The notes: generated by a model from the sequence alone, not told the origin. 64,000 nucleotides of DNA from DATKYQ01 sp964640665 (GCA_964640665.1 CAZXHT010000004.1:1-64000), one strand, 5' to 3'; shown: positions 52,102 to 61,684, counted from the first letter of the stretch. Translations and numbers: made by a program.

Positions 52102-53064
52102 TCAGTTCCCCAGGTCGGCGCAGTCGAGCCCCTCGGCAGGGGTGCAGTTGCGGCCGATCAGGCACAGCCCGTCGATACAGAAAATCGGCCGGTCACAATC
52201 GGCGCCGCCCGGTACGCACGGGCGGCGCGTCAGGCGACACTGTCCGCTGAAGTCGTCGCAGGAATCCCGGGGGCATTCGGCATCAGCGGCGCACAGGCAG
52301 AAGCCGACTTCGTCGCCCTCGTTTATGTGGCACTCGCCGGAGGCGCACTCGTCGTCCGAGCGGCACGAGCCCTCCGGGGCGGTCAGGATCAGGCTGCAGC
52401 CGTAGCCGTTGGGGCATTCCTGGCCCTGGCTGCAATCCACGCCGCAGAACGGCTCCAGGCCGGGATCGTTGTTGGTCATGATGCAGAAGTTGGGCCCCGG
52501 ACCGCAGCGATAGGGATTGGAGATGTCGACCGGCTTGCAATGGCCGCAATAAGGTCCCTCGGCGTCGTAGCAGCCATCGGCTTGCGTGTCACACAGCTGT
52601 CCGTAATCGCAATAGCTCTTGTCGTCGCAGCCGCCTGCCAGGCAGTCGCTGTCGCGGCAAACGTGTCCCAGGGGACAATCGCCGCTTGTGCGGCAGCCGG
52701 GGGCGCACTCGAAGAACTCGGTGCATATCTGTCCAGGGGGACATTGCGCGTCCTTGGTGCACTTGCCGAGTTCGATACAGTTGCCGGTGGTGCTGTCACA
52801 AAAGGTGTCGGCGGGACAGTCCTGGTTGGTGTCGCAGCCCATGCGTTTGCGGCAACGTCCGTCGGGGGCGCAGTATTCACCGGGACTACAGACCTCATCG
52901 TCGGCGCACAGGCACAGGCCGCTGCCTGGGTCGCAACGGAACCCCGGCGGGCAGTCCTCGTCCTGCGTGCAAAAGGAACGCAAGTGCTCTCCCTGTGTGC
53001 AACTCGTCAAGGCGATTATACAGATCGAACACTGGAGCACGAACCATGGCCGGCGGAGTGACAT
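52102..53064 (-). CDS. Cys-rich lipoprotein, tandem copy 2
   Basis: 320 residues, start at 53064 giving a signal with lipobox L-T-S-C near residue 22; an in-frame region up to 53337 belongs to the neighbouring gene's other strand reading and is rejected. The Cys-module order is the same as in copy 1 (lipobox, E-H-L-R-S-F-C-T-Q-D-E-D-C-P, R-R/K-K-R-M-G-C-D-T-N, Y-C-D-Y-G-Q-L-C-D, C-G-V-D-C-S/G-Q-G-Q, and a final C-T-P-A-E-G-L-D-C region), so the tandem duplication includes the whole gene. The two differ mainly between the Cys residues. It begins 20 bases after the IPT/TIG lipoprotein gene ends. Confidence 0.85.
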   Translation of the reverse strand: MSLRRPWFVLQCSICIIALTSCTQGEHLRSFCTQDEDCPPGFRCDPGSGLCLCADDEVCSPGEYCAPDGRCRKRMGCDTNQDCPADTFCDSTTGNCIELGKCTKDAQCPPGQICTEFFECAPGCRTSGDCPLGHVCRDSDCLAGGCDDKSYCDYGQLCDTQADGCYDAEGPYCGHCKPVDISNPYRCGPGPNFCIMTNNDPGLEPFCGVDCSQGQECPNGYGCSLILTAPEGSCRSDDECASGECHINEGDEVGFCLCAADAECPRDSCDDFSGQCRLTRRPCVPGGADCDRPIFCIDGLCLIGRNCTPAEGLDCADLGN

Positions 53065-53084
53065 GGCGATAGGCCCACGACCCG

Positions 53085-56000
53085 TCAAGGGGCGGTAAAG
53101 ACGGCGAAGTTGATGGAGTAATCCGTCCAGCGTCCCGAGCCGAGTTGGCCGTAGTTGAAACGGCCGAAGTCGAAGCGGGGCGAGTTCGCCGTGTAGATTA
53201 ACAAGATCAGGGGTTCCCCCTGGGGCAGCATGCCCAGAAGCTCCTGCGGCAAGTTTATCTCGGTGACATCGCCGGGCAGGATCACTCTCCAGAGAACGTT
53301 GGGTATCAGCTCGTTCGTCTCGATCAGCACCTCGCAAAGCTCGGGGGTCGGCCCGCTGATAGTCCAGGCTATGCGGCCGTCCGTCATCTCGCCCTCCGCG
53401 GGCGGGTCGTTTATCTCGGTGAATCCCAGGAAGGGCCCCAGTGTGACACCGTCGCCGATTTCACCCTCCTGGCGTCGGAAAGTGTACGATAACGGGTAGC
53501 TGCCGTTGACACTGGCCAGTCCTACGAAAATGAAGGCGCCCGAGGCCGCCGAAGGCAGCCTTTCGAGAACCAGCTCTGTTCCGCTACTCTGGTCCTGGGA
53601 AAGGTAGATGATTCCGTCCCAGCCCAAGTCCAGGCTGACGTAGGCGCTGTAGCCGGCCGGGTTCTCCGAATTTCCCAATGGCGGGTCTTCGAGGTGAACC
53701 GGCACCGAACGATCGAGGTAGGTGCTGAGAATTATATCCTGGCCCGGGAGCGGATCCTCGCTTATCAGGCTGATGTTGCGGCGCACGCCCAGCAGGGCAG
53801 GAGTGAAGGCATCGTTGCCGCTTTCGTATGATCCGAAAACAGAATAGACCGAGTAGTTGCCCAAGCGCAGCGTGTACTGGTACTGGTCGCCGTCGTTCTC
53901 GATTACCTGGCCTGAAGGGACCCCGCCGTAGGGCGGGACGGAATAGATGCTCCAGGCCGTCAGGTTGACACGGGCCTGCATGCTGGTGGTAGGGCCCGTG
54001 GGCAGTCCGGGAATATCCTTGAAGCCGAAGACGCGCCCGCTAAGGTCGGCCGTTTTCAAGTCCCCCGGCTGGATCTGAATGGGCTCTTGCACGTTGGGAT
54101 AGAGATAGACGGACAGGTTGGCTGCCTCGAATCCGCCGACAGTAACCGCTTCGAAACTCTCCTTGGCCACCGTTACTGTAAGTGCCCGCACCAGCGCGGG
54201 GCCGGAGAATGTAATCTGCCCGCGATCGTCGGTCAAGCCGGAGATGGCCGGCTGATCGATCAGCACAGTCGCGCCGGGCACAGGGGCGCCGTAGTTGTTG
54301 TAGCTGCCGTCAATGGCGGTCACATTGAGCGAGCCGACCAGGGGACCTCCCGATGCACCGCCGCGATCGTTGGTCGGGTCGAAATAAGCGAACCCGGCAG
54401 GCAGCTCGAATTCCTCGGAGTCCTTGGTAATCAGTACATTGACCTCTCCGGGATTTCCGCGCGGTGTGCGGGCGGTAAGTATCGAGTCGGAGGTAACCTC
54501 GATGATCGTGCCCTGCTCGCCGCCGAAGAAAACGTGCATACCCTGCGTGAAACCCTGGCCGTAGCAGGTCACGTAGGTTCCCCCGGCCATGGCGCCCATG
54601 TCCGGATCGATTCTTAGCAGGGACAGATCGCTTGTATAGCTGAAGGCTCCGGCAAGCACGTCTTCAGAGTCGTCATCGCGCACGCGCAGGTCCACCGGGC
54701 CGGACGGTCCCGGCGGGGTCAACCCGCTGATGCCCGTGTCGCCCTGTAGCGCAAGCGATCCGGCCGGAACGCCGCCGAAAAGCACCTCGACCCCGTCGTG
54801 GAATCCGGAGCCCTGCAGGCTGAAGGCCGTGCCGCCCGATACGGGGCCGTTCGCGGGATCGAGCGCGCTCGCCTGCAGCGGGACGAAGTAGCGGAAGGCG
54901 TCACCGGCCTGGGTTTGCTCGCTCGACGTTTTTGCAGTGACCGTCACCGGGCCGGCCTGGCCCGCAGGCAGCGTTACGCTCAGGCGGCGGTCGTCGATCA
55001 CGGTCAGGTCGCCGGCCGGGTTGGAGCCGAAGAGCACTTCGTCGATGCCGCTCGTAAAGCCCTCTCCAACGAGCGTAAGCGTTTGTCCGCCATCGGTCGA
55101 CCCGCTTGCCGGGGCCACGGCAAGCACCGCAAGCGATCCCTGGGGTTCTTCCAGATAGACGAAACCACCCTTCAGAGTGGAAGTGTCGAGTGGCCCCTGG
55201 GCGATCACGTCGACGCCGCCCACGGCGCCGGGAGGGGTCGATGCCTCGATGCCAGTGGATGAGATCAGGCTGACATCGCCGGCCTCCGAGCCTCCGAAGA
55301 AGAGCCGCGTGGCGTCTTCGAAGCCCAGGCCGGCGGCGGCGACGACCGTGGCTCCGGACGTCGGGCCGGCCACGGGTAGAAGCGAATCGAGAACAGGGGC
55401 AGGGTGAAAACGCACCGCCCTGAAGAGCAGGGCGCGTCCGTTGCGGTTGACCACCTCGACGTCGGCCTGGCCCTGCGCGCCGGGAGGCGCCAGGCCGGTG
55501 ACGCGCGTGCTCGATTCGACGCTGGTTGCCGAGCAGCCGCGGCCGGCTACCAGGATCGTGGTGTCGGACGAAAAGCCCGTCCCCGAAACCGAAAGGGGAG
55601 TTCCGCCGCGGGTCGCAAGATCGGCCGGATCGACCTCGAATGCCGTGACCGTGTCGAAGTACGAAAAAGCGTTCTCGAGAACATAACGCCCATTGGGATT
55701 CTCGACTGCCACGTCCGTCGGTCCGGCGATACCTGCCGGGGTGCGCACGCTTATCATGTCGTCGCGGATCACCTCGATATCGATGGCCGAGTTGTCGCCG
55801 AAACTCACGCTGGTTACGTCGCGCACGTCGAAGGGACTGTCGCCGATCCCCTCGACAAAGCCCGAACCGACGATGTTGGCCCAGGTGCCGCCCTGGATGG
55901 GACCCCGCGATGGCAGCACGGCCTGCACCTTCAGTTCTACAGGTCCGCCGTCGGACACATCACTCTCAACCGCTTGCCCGTCGTCACCGTCGGCGTCCTG

Positions 56001-56132
56001 GCCGCCGTCGGCGTCGAAGGCGTCTGCGTCCGGACCGGAATCGCGCAAAGAAGTGCCACCCGAGCAGGCCGGAAGCCCAAAAGTGGCGGCCAGCGGGATG
56101 ATCAATAGCAATAAAATTCTTCTCATTTTCAT
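53085..56132 (-). CDS. Large IPT/TIG-repeat lipoprotein
   Basis: 1015 residues. The start at 56132 follows GGAGGAA and gives a lipobox G-L-P-A-C (Cys about 23), then an Asp/Gly-rich spacer. Six IPT/TIG Ig-like domains of about 85 residues run from about 60 to 570, each with G-P-x-x-G-G-T and G-x-G-F (for example P-V-S-G-G-T-A-F-S-L-Q-G-S-G-F). A carboxypeptidase-regulatory-like domain (V-P-G-A-T-V-L-I-D-Q-P, G-L-T-D-D-R-G-Q-I-T) comes at about 600-680, then unrecognised beta-rich sequence to the end. IPT/TIG domains occur in cell-surface receptors and adhesins. It lies between a Cys-rich PPC lipoprotein (1 base gap) and the Cys-rich tandem pair. Confidence 0.85.
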   Translation of the reverse strand: MKMRRILLLLIIPLAATFGLPACSGGTSLRDSGPDADAFDADGGQDADGDDGQAVESDVSDGGPVELKVQAVLPSRGPIQGGTWANIVGSGFVEGIGDSPFDVRDVTSVSFGDNSAIDIEVIRDDMISVRTPAGIAGPTDVAVENPNGRYVLENAFSYFDTVTAFEVDPADLATRGGTPLSVSGTGFSSDTTILVAGRGCSATSVESSTRVTGLAPPGAQGQADVEVVNRNGRALLFRAVRFHPAPVLDSLLPVAGPTSGATVVAAAGLGFEDATRLFFGGSEAGDVSLISSTGIEASTPPGAVGGVDVIAQGPLDTSTLKGGFVYLEEPQGSLAVLAVAPASGSTDGGQTLTLVGEGFTSGIDEVLFGSNPAGDLTVIDDRRLSVTLPAGQAGPVTVTAKTSSEQTQAGDAFRYFVPLQASALDPANGPVSGGTAFSLQGSGFHDGVEVLFGGVPAGSLALQGDTGISGLTPPGPSGPVDLRVRDDDSEDVLAGAFSYTSDLSLLRIDPDMGAMAGGTYVTCYGQGFTQGMHVFFGGEQGTIIEVTSDSILTARTPRGNPGEVNVLITKDSEEFELPAGFAYFDPTNDRGGASGGPLVGSLNVTAIDGSYNNYGAPVPGATVLIDQPAISGLTDDRGQITFSGPALVRALTVTVAKESFEAVTVGGFEAANLSVYLYPNVQEPIQIQPGDLKTADLSGRVFGFKDIPGLPTGPTTSMQARVNLTAWSIYSVPPYGGVPSGQVIENDGDQYQYTLRLGNYSVYSVFGSYESGNDAFTPALLGVRRNISLISEDPLPGQDIILSTYLDRSVPVHLEDPPLGNSENPAGYSAYVSLDLGWDGIIYLSQDQSSGTELVLERLPSAASGAFIFVGLASVNGSYPLSYTFRRQEGEIGDGVTLGPFLGFTEINDPPAEGEMTDGRIAWTISGPTPELCEVLIETNELIPNVLWRVILPGDVTEINLPQELLGMLPQGEPLILLIYTANSPRFDFGRFNYGQLGSGRWTDYSINFAVFTAP

Positions 56133-56133
56133 G

Positions 56134-57621
56134 TCAGCTTCCTCCGGATCTGTCCCGAGGCAGCAAATCAATAATCATCTCGTAGCGATTGGCGGTCTGC
56201 GGGCTGCCGTAGACCCTTACGAAGAAGCGGGTGCCGGGGTCGTCGTCGGCGAAGACGAACTCGCTGTCGCCGGCGGTTGCCGAGCGCATGATCAAAGTCT
56301 GGGCGTCGCCGCCGATCAGGTCGAGATCGAGGTCGCCCTCGGTCACGGGATACTCGATGCGCACCTCGAGGCGCTTGTCGAGGGGGCGCTGGAGCACGAA
56401 CCAGTCCTCGTCGTGGGGACACACGGCGAGACCCGCAAAATCTCCCTGACCCACGGCGGCGGCAGCGTAGGCCGAGTCGTTGGGTTCGAAATCGTCGTCA
56501 TCGCAGGGTATGCCGCGCGAAACCGTAACAACCAGATCGTACTCGGCGCGCGGATCCGTGGTTTGCGCCCTCAGCAGGTATATTCCGTCTTCGGCCACGG
56601 TGTGATCGATGAGAAGCGAGGTTTCCTGCAGCACTTCTTCCGCGGCGGGATCGAACAACACCACCTGGAAATGATCGGCAGCCAGGAAATCCGTGTTGAC
56701 AATAACCTGCAGCCTGTCTCCACGGCTCAGTTCAATGGCGAACCAGTCGAGATCGGCAGGGCACAAAGTGAAACCATCCGTGCGTCCGGCAAAAAGAGGC
56801 GCGGCGGTCGCGGGGCTGTCGTTGGGCTCGGCGGGATCGGGCTGGCAGTTAGAAGGAATGCATAGCCCCTGCGACGGATCACAGATGGTGCCAGAGGCGC
56901 AATCGGCATTGGAAAGGCAAGCCGGCACGGGCACGGTGCACTGGTGGGTCTGGGCGTTGCATACCTGTCCCGGCAGGCAATCGCGGTTGGTAACGCAGCT
57001 GTTCTCTCCCTCGCAATGCATGGTCTCGGTGTTGCAGCGCATACCGATGCCGCACTGGTCGTCCGAGAAGCACTCGACGCAGCGCCCGTTCTCGTCGCAC
57101 ACCAGCCCGTAACCACAGATCACGTCCTGGTTGGCGGGTGTGCAGGCGCTGACGCAGTGATTGGAGGCCAAGTCGCAGACCTCTGAAACTGCGCAGTCCA
57201 GGTCGCGATTGCAGCCCAGGTCGTCGATGCACATCAGGTTGAGTCGGTCGCAGCGCTCGCTGACGTCACAGTCTGAGTCGGCGGAGCAGGGTACGACCTC
57301 GTCCGCACCCTTGCAGTAGCCTTGCACGCAGAAAGAACCCAATTTGCAGTCTTCATTCAGGCGGCACTCGTCGCCGCCGTATGGTTGGCACAGGTTGGTA
57401 AGCGGGTGACACCACTCGTTGACCAGGCAGTCTCGATCCCGGGCGCAGGGCCCGCAGACCCCGTCGACGCAGCCCAATTTGCCGGGGCAATCGAGGCGCG
57501 ACGCGCAGGGTGTGATATCCGGGCCGCCGTCACCGTTGTTGTCAGGTGCCCCCTGACAGGCTGCAGTACAGAGAGCCAGCAGCAGCAGCAGGCCCAGTTT
57601 TGGATGCGATTGCCTAGCCAT
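56134..57621 (-). CDS. Cys-rich lipoprotein with two PPC-like domains
   Basis: 495 residues from ATG 57621 (AGGAGTAGCTCG precedes it). The lipobox is C-T-A-A-C near residue 22. Residues about 35-260 hold eight or so Cys modules of the same type as the tandem pair (C-A-S-R-L-D-C-P-G-K-L-G-C, C-R-L-N-E-D-C-K-L-G-S-F-C, C-S-A-D-S-D-C-D-V-S-E-R-C). Two pre-peptidase C-terminal-like beta domains follow, each opening with E-P-N-D-S and holding D-W-F (C-P-A-D-L-D-W-F-A-I-E and C-P-H-D-E-D-W-F-V-L). PPC domains are found in secreted peptidases and surface proteins; there is no peptidase here. Probably an outer-face lipoprotein. Confidence 0.85.
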   Translation of the reverse strand: MARQSHPKLGLLLLLALCTAACQGAPDNNGDGGPDITPCASRLDCPGKLGCVDGVCGPCARDRDCLVNEWCHPLTNLCQPYGGDECRLNEDCKLGSFCVQGYCKGADEVVPCSADSDCDVSERCDRLNLMCIDDLGCNRDLDCAVSEVCDLASNHCVSACTPANQDVICGYGLVCDENGRCVECFSDDQCGIGMRCNTETMHCEGENSCVTNRDCLPGQVCNAQTHQCTVPVPACLSNADCASGTICDPSQGLCIPSNCQPDPAEPNDSPATAAPLFAGRTDGFTLCPADLDWFAIELSRGDRLQVIVNTDFLAADHFQVVLFDPAAEEVLQETSLLIDHTVAEDGIYLLRAQTTDPRAEYDLVVTVSRGIPCDDDDFEPNDSAYAAAAVGQGDFAGLAVCPHDEDWFVLQRPLDKRLEVRIEYPVTEGDLDLDLIGGDAQTLIMRSATAGDSEFVFADDDPGTRFFVRVYGSPQTANRYEMIIDLLPRDRSGGS

Positions 57622-57625
57622 CGAG

Positions 57626-59068
57626 CTACTCCTGAGCATCCAGTTCGGTGACAGTGCCCTCGGGCCATTTCACCGTGGCGGAACTCCACTGCTGGCCCTG
57701 CGAGAACAGGCGTCTGGTCAACTCGGCTTCCAGGATTCCGTCTATGTAGATTCGGAGCGTGGCGCTGGTAGGCTCCTGTCCCGATGGCGTGTGGGATGCG
57801 AAGTAGTTGACGAAAATCTGGAATGTTCCCCCGATGGGATCGTCGTATCCGATGGTTTCCGGACCGAAGCCCATCAGGTCATCACGCAGAAGTTCGGGAT
57901 CGTCCTCGGGGTCGCCAAGAGCGCCCCAGTCGGGCGTGCGGTTGCCGAAATAACAATCGAGCGCTCCGTCTAGAGTTCCTCCGGGCGCAAGCAAATGTAA
58001 GTCGAGATCGGCCAGGGGCGAGTCCCAGACGAGCTCCAACAGCAGGCGTTCGGCCGGGATTGCCGTAATCACCGCGCGGTCGGGCAGCAGGCTCGTAAGA
58101 CCGGTGCTATCCGTCACGAACAGTTCCGCCTCGTAGACTCCGACGAGATCGGGGATCAAGGAAGCCCGGTCCATGGTTTCGCCCGCTAGAACCGTCTCCG
58201 AGCCTTCTGGCCGGCGAACGAGCGTCCAGGCGAAGGAGAGAGGCAAGTCGCCGTCGGGATCGTTGCTGTGGCTGCCGTCGAGTACAACCTCTTGCAACGG
58301 GTCGACATCCTGGTCGGGTCCGGCATCGGCCACGGGAGCGCGGTTGAGCCTGGCGGTCAGACGCACCTCGACCCGCGGGTTGAAAGGATCGGCGGCCTGG
58401 ACGATCATCTCGCCCTCGCCGGGAGGCCGGCTGTCGAGGTTCGGCCGGTAGGCCAGGCGCACGGGGATCTCGACGCCCGGGTCGATCTCGCCGGGCTTGG
58501 TCGAGGAGAGAATCTCGAAGTCGTGGCTGGTCGAGTTGCTGAGCTCTATTCCGGTTACCAGCAGGGCGCCGTTGCCCACGTTGCGAATCGTCACCTGGCC
58601 CAGCCCGACCCGGCCGGCGTCTATCTTGCCGAAGTCGACCCAGTCGGGATCGACCTCGAGCGCACCCTGCCGGAAACCGTCGCCGCCCAGGGACACCCCG
58701 GCGCTCGGATGATCCGGATCATTGCCGGCGATCAGCATGACGGCCTCGTAACGCATGACCTGCACCGGGGCGAAGGCGACGCTGAGCATCCCGCGGTGGG
58801 CGGCTTCGATCGTTGCATCGTAGCCTGTAACGGAGAAGACAGAGTCTGGATCGCCCGTGAACGTCGGTTCGGAGAGTCTAAGCGTACTTGCGCCGGTGTT
58901 TTGGATTTTGATGCTGCGTGTTGCCGTGCGCCCGACGGCGATGGCGCCGAACTCTATCGCGTCGCTTCCAACCCGCATGTATGGCGGGGTTTCAATCAGG
59001 ACGTCCTCGTTGCAGCCCGCGCAGACCAGGCAGAACAGGGAAACCACGATTGCCGGAGCCGAGCGCAT
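57626..59068 (-). CDS. Lipoprotein with HYDIN/ASPM-like and PKD-like domains
   Basis: 480 residues. The signal ends in V-C-A-G-C (Cys about 19). Residues about 30-240 form two ASPM/SPD-2/hydin-type Ig-like domains, with the hallmark D-F-G-x-I-x-V/A-G-R-T-x-x-x-x-I-x-I-x-N-T/V-G (I-E-F-G-A-I-A-V-G and V-D-F-G-K-I-D-A-G). Residues about 245-340 read like a PKD domain (P-V-A-D-A-G-P-D-Q-D-V, D-G-S-H-S-N-D-P-D-G-D). The C-terminal part (L-L-L-E-L-V-W-D-S-P-L-A-D-L-D-L-H-L-L-A-P) matches the D-x-D-L-H-L surface domain found in many myxobacterial lipoproteins. It starts at the base after the VWA gene ends. Confidence 0.85.
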   Translation of the reverse strand: MRSAPAIVVSLFCLVCAGCNEDVLIETPPYMRVGSDAIEFGAIAVGRTATRSIKIQNTGASTLRLSEPTFTGDPDSVFSVTGYDATIEAAHRGMLSVAFAPVQVMRYEAVMLIAGNDPDHPSAGVSLGGDGFRQGALEVDPDWVDFGKIDAGRVGLGQVTIRNVGNGALLVTGIELSNSTSHDFEILSSTKPGEIDPGVEIPVRLAYRPNLDSRPPGEGEMIVQAADPFNPRVEVRLTARLNRAPVADAGPDQDVDPLQEVVLDGSHSNDPDGDLPLSFAWTLVRRPEGSETVLAGETMDRASLIPDLVGVYEAELFVTDSTGLTSLLPDRAVITAIPAERLLLELVWDSPLADLDLHLLAPGGTLDGALDCYFGNRTPDWGALGDPEDDPELLRDDLMGFGPETIGYDDPIGGTFQIFVNYFASHTPSGQEPTSATLRIYIDGILEAELTRRLFSQGQQWSSATVKWPEGTVTELDAQE

Positions 59069-60151
59069 TTACGACTCCTTGGGGATGTAGCCGACTTCGA
59101 TCACCGCGCTGAAGGGCGGCAGCGCCCGTCCGTAGAAACGAATGCTGTTGGATTCTTCCTCGTAACTCCAGCCGTCGGGCAGTGCCTGGCGCAGGATGCA
59201 AGTGGCCCCATAAACGTCCGCGGCGGCTCCGCCGCAGTCGTCGTAGAACTCGGCACACACATCTCTTGGCATGGATTCGGCCGCGCAGCTCGTCTTGACC
59301 CAGACCGCCAGGGTCGCGGGCACCGGAGCGCGCGAGAGAGTGAAATAGCGCTTGAGACCGGCCGCCGAGAAACCCAGTTGGTCCAGGTTGCCGGCGAAGT
59401 CGTCTGAGCAGATGCTCAAGGCCAACCCGCCGGTGCCTGCGGCCACCTCGGTATAACGCTCACCCGGTTCGGCGTTCTTGCTCTCGCGGCACCAGGCGGG
59501 TACCTCGGGAACGTCGCCCACCACGGCGGCCGTCTTGGACATGCCGTCGTTGCCGATGCCCTTGATCTGTTCGAAGCGCCTGACAAAGTAGCCCGGCTCT
59601 CCGAAGGAGTGGTCGTCCTCGTCGGAAACGAAGATGACGAACAGGTAGGAGTCGTCCCGCAAGAAGCCCTGGTTGGCTCCCGAAATGAGGGGTTCGCTCA
59701 GTGCCAGTAAAGCCGTGGCCAGGCCCTGCTCGTCTCCCTTGCCGTCGGTGCCCACATTGACGTTGGCCGCGAAGACTTCATCGGCGTTGGGAGTGAATTG
59801 GCTGATGATTGGATCCTCACCCAGCAGGCGGCCCTGATGATCGGGACTGTAGATGTCGGTAGAGGTGACCCCGATGTGGTAGTCGGCCCCGGTGGAGTCG
59901 AGATAGCCGAAGAAATGGTCGAAGTTTTCTGCCAGGGCCTGCTGTTCCTCGGCCATGGATGCCGAGTTATCGACCACCCACAGCACATCGATGCGCGGCA
60001 CCGAGGTCTGCTCGAAAAAGTCCACCTGTTGACCGGGAGGCGTGCGCACCCTGAATCGCGTGCTATCGCAGCCGTAAGCGAGCAGAGCGACCGCCAGCGC
60101 GATAGTTACCGTTACGGTCATGCACCTTGGCCTGAATTGGTTGCCGATCAT
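59069..60151 (-). CDS. VWA-domain lipoprotein
   Basis: 360 residues taking ATG 60151, which places two Arg residues before the hydrophobic core and gives a lipobox L-L-A-Y-G-C; ATG 60121 would leave a signal with no basic residue. A von Willebrand A domain occupies about 45-280, with the metal-site motif V-V-D-N-S-A-S-M (D-x-S-x-S) near 58-65 and V-I-F-V-S-D-E-D-D as the later acidic strand. The C-terminal 70 residues hold four Cys and are not a known domain. It begins the nine-gene minus-strand run that ends with the DAC-like gene, with 114 bases between it and malic enzyme upstream. Adhesive or matrix-binding role is inferred from VWA in general. Confidence 0.86.
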   Translation of the reverse strand: MIGNQFRPRCMTVTVTIALAVALLAYGCDSTRFRVRTPPGQQVDFFEQTSVPRIDVLWVVDNSASMAEEQQALAENFDHFFGYLDSTGADYHIGVTSTDIYSPDHQGRLLGEDPIISQFTPNADEVFAANVNVGTDGKGDEQGLATALLALSEPLISGANQGFLRDDSYLFVIFVSDEDDHSFGEPGYFVRRFEQIKGIGNDGMSKTAAVVGDVPEVPAWCRESKNAEPGERYTEVAAGTGGLALSICSDDFAGNLDQLGFSAAGLKRYFTLSRAPVPATLAVWVKTSCAAESMPRDVCAEFYDDCGGAAADVYGATCILRQALPDGWSYEEESNSIRFYGRALPPFSAVIEVGYIPKES

Positions 60152-60265
60152 TCGCCACTCGTGTTCCAAGTGATAGTCGAATGTTTTCGACGTTTTCGCT
60201 GCGAAATACGTCACTCGTAGATATTGGAATGCGCCCGGCAAAAAGTCAACCGAGTCAATAGTCCC

Positions 60266-61609
60266 CTACGGTAGGGGGATGAAGCCTTTTTCCTGGAGCA
60301 TCTGGGTTTGATCGCGGGCGCGCTTGATGACTTTCTCGGCTTGTTGCCGGAGGTCTTCGCGCGTCACGTCGGTGATCTGGGCCACGCCTTGCTCGATGGC
60401 CTTCATGCCCACCGCCGCCGCCTCGCGCGGGAAGACTTCCCACTCGTCCATGGTGGGAATCAGGTAGTCGTCGTTGAGCCCGCGGTCCTCGGCACAGCGG
60501 GCCAACTCCAGCGCCGCCTCGAGGCACATCTCGTCGGTGATCGTCTTGGCCCTGACGTCCAGCGTGCCGCGGAAGATGCCGGGGAAGCCCAGGGAGTTGT
60601 TTACCTGGTTGGGAAAATCAGAGCGCCCGGTGGCCACCACGCGGGCGCCGGCCTCCTTGGCGTCCCAGGGCCAGATTTCGGGGATCGGATTGGCACAGAC
60701 GAAGATGATTGATCCCTTGGCCATCCCGGCCACCCAGTCCTTCTTGATGACATCCGGGCCCGATTTCGATAGCGAGATGAGTACATCGGCGTACTGCATG
60801 GCCTCGGGCGCCGAGCAGACCAGTTGCTTTTCGTTGGTTATCTCACAAAGTTTCCACTTCTCGGGTTCGCGTTCCCGCAACTCGGTTCGCCCGCGGTGCA
60901 GCGTTCCTGTGGAATCGACCATGATGATTTCTCCCGCGGGAACCCCGGCCAGAATCAGCAGGTGGGCGATGCGGATGTTGGCGGCGCCGGCGCCGTGCAA
61001 TACGATCTTGATCTGGTCGATTGCCTTGCCCACGACCTTCAGCCCGTTGATGAAGCCGGCCGTCGTCACGGCCGCGGTACCCTGTTGATCGTCGTGCCAG
61101 ACCGGAACCCGGCATTCCTTGCGCAGTGTTTCGAGGATCCCGAAACACTTGGGCTTGGAGATGTCTTCTAGATTGAAGCCGCCGAAGGAGGGCTGCAGCC
61201 ACTTGACGGCCGAGATGATCTCCTCGGGTTTCTTGGTGTCGAGGCAAATGGGCACGGCGTCCACGCCGCCGAGATACTTGAACAGCATGGCCTTGCCTTC
61301 CATGACTGGAATGGCCGCCTCGGGACCGATGTCGCCCAACCCCAGGACACGGGTTCCGTCGGAGACCACGGCGATCGTGTTGCCCTTGGCGGTGTGCTCC
61401 CAGACTCGCTCCGGGTTGGCCTTGATGTCCAAGCACGGCGCCGCCACGCCCGGCGTGTACCAGATGGCGAAATCCTGAAAATCCCGCACGCAGGCTTTGG
61501 GGCAGATCTCGAACTTGCCCTTGTAGAAAGGGTGCAGCCTCATGGCATCCTCGGCTGGTTTTTGAGCCTTGGCGATTAATTGTTCCTTGGTAAGTTTGGC
61601 TGCGGACAT
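60266..61609 (-). CDS. Malic enzyme (malate dehydrogenase, decarboxylating)
   Basis: 447 residues from 61609, with GGAGG five bases upstream; the open frame continues to 61693 without a ribosome site. It oxidatively decarboxylates malate to pyruvate and CO2, making NADH or NADPH. Marks: Y-T-P-G-V-A-A-P-C, G-D-I-G-P-E-A-A-I-P-V-M-E-G-K with catalytic Lys region, V-W-H-D-D-Q-Q-G-T-A with metal-binding Asp, and the dinucleotide site V-L-H-G-A-G-A-A-N. This is the short bacterial form without the phosphotransacetylase domain. Cofactor choice is not clear from sequence. Together with pckA it can connect C4 acids to pyruvate and PEP. A TTGACA on the minus strand at 61690-61685 may be its -35 box. 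Confidence 0.94.
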   Translation of the reverse strand: MSAAKLTKEQLIAKAQKPAEDAMRLHPFYKGKFEICPKACVRDFQDFAIWYTPGVAAPCLDIKANPERVWEHTAKGNTIAVVSDGTRVLGLGDIGPEAAIPVMEGKAMLFKYLGGVDAVPICLDTKKPEEIISAVKWLQPSFGGFNLEDISKPKCFGILETLRKECRVPVWHDDQQGTAAVTTAGFINGLKVVGKAIDQIKIVLHGAGAANIRIAHLLILAGVPAGEIIMVDSTGTLHRGRTELREREPEKWKLCEITNEKQLVCSAPEAMQYADVLISLSKSGPDVIKKDWVAGMAKGSIIFVCANPIPEIWPWDAKEAGARVVATGRSDFPNQVNNSLGFPGIFRGTLDVRAKTITDEMCLEAALELARCAEDRGLNDDYLIPTMDEWEVFPREAAAVGMKAIEQGVAQITDVTREDLRQQAEKVIKRARDQTQMLQEKGFIPLP

Positions 61610-61684
61610 GTAATCCTCCGTGTTTGATTTGGCAGCAGAACAGAAAAGTAATGTACAATATTGCTGTAAGCCGGAAATCGTGTT

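Noticed and set aside
51187..53061. 624-residue open frame on the plus strand across both Cys-rich lipoprotein genes
   Set aside because: It is the reverse reading of Cys-rich, GC-biased genes; the protein is a low-complexity A/V/R mix with no family, and both minus-strand genes have signal peptides and conserved motifs.
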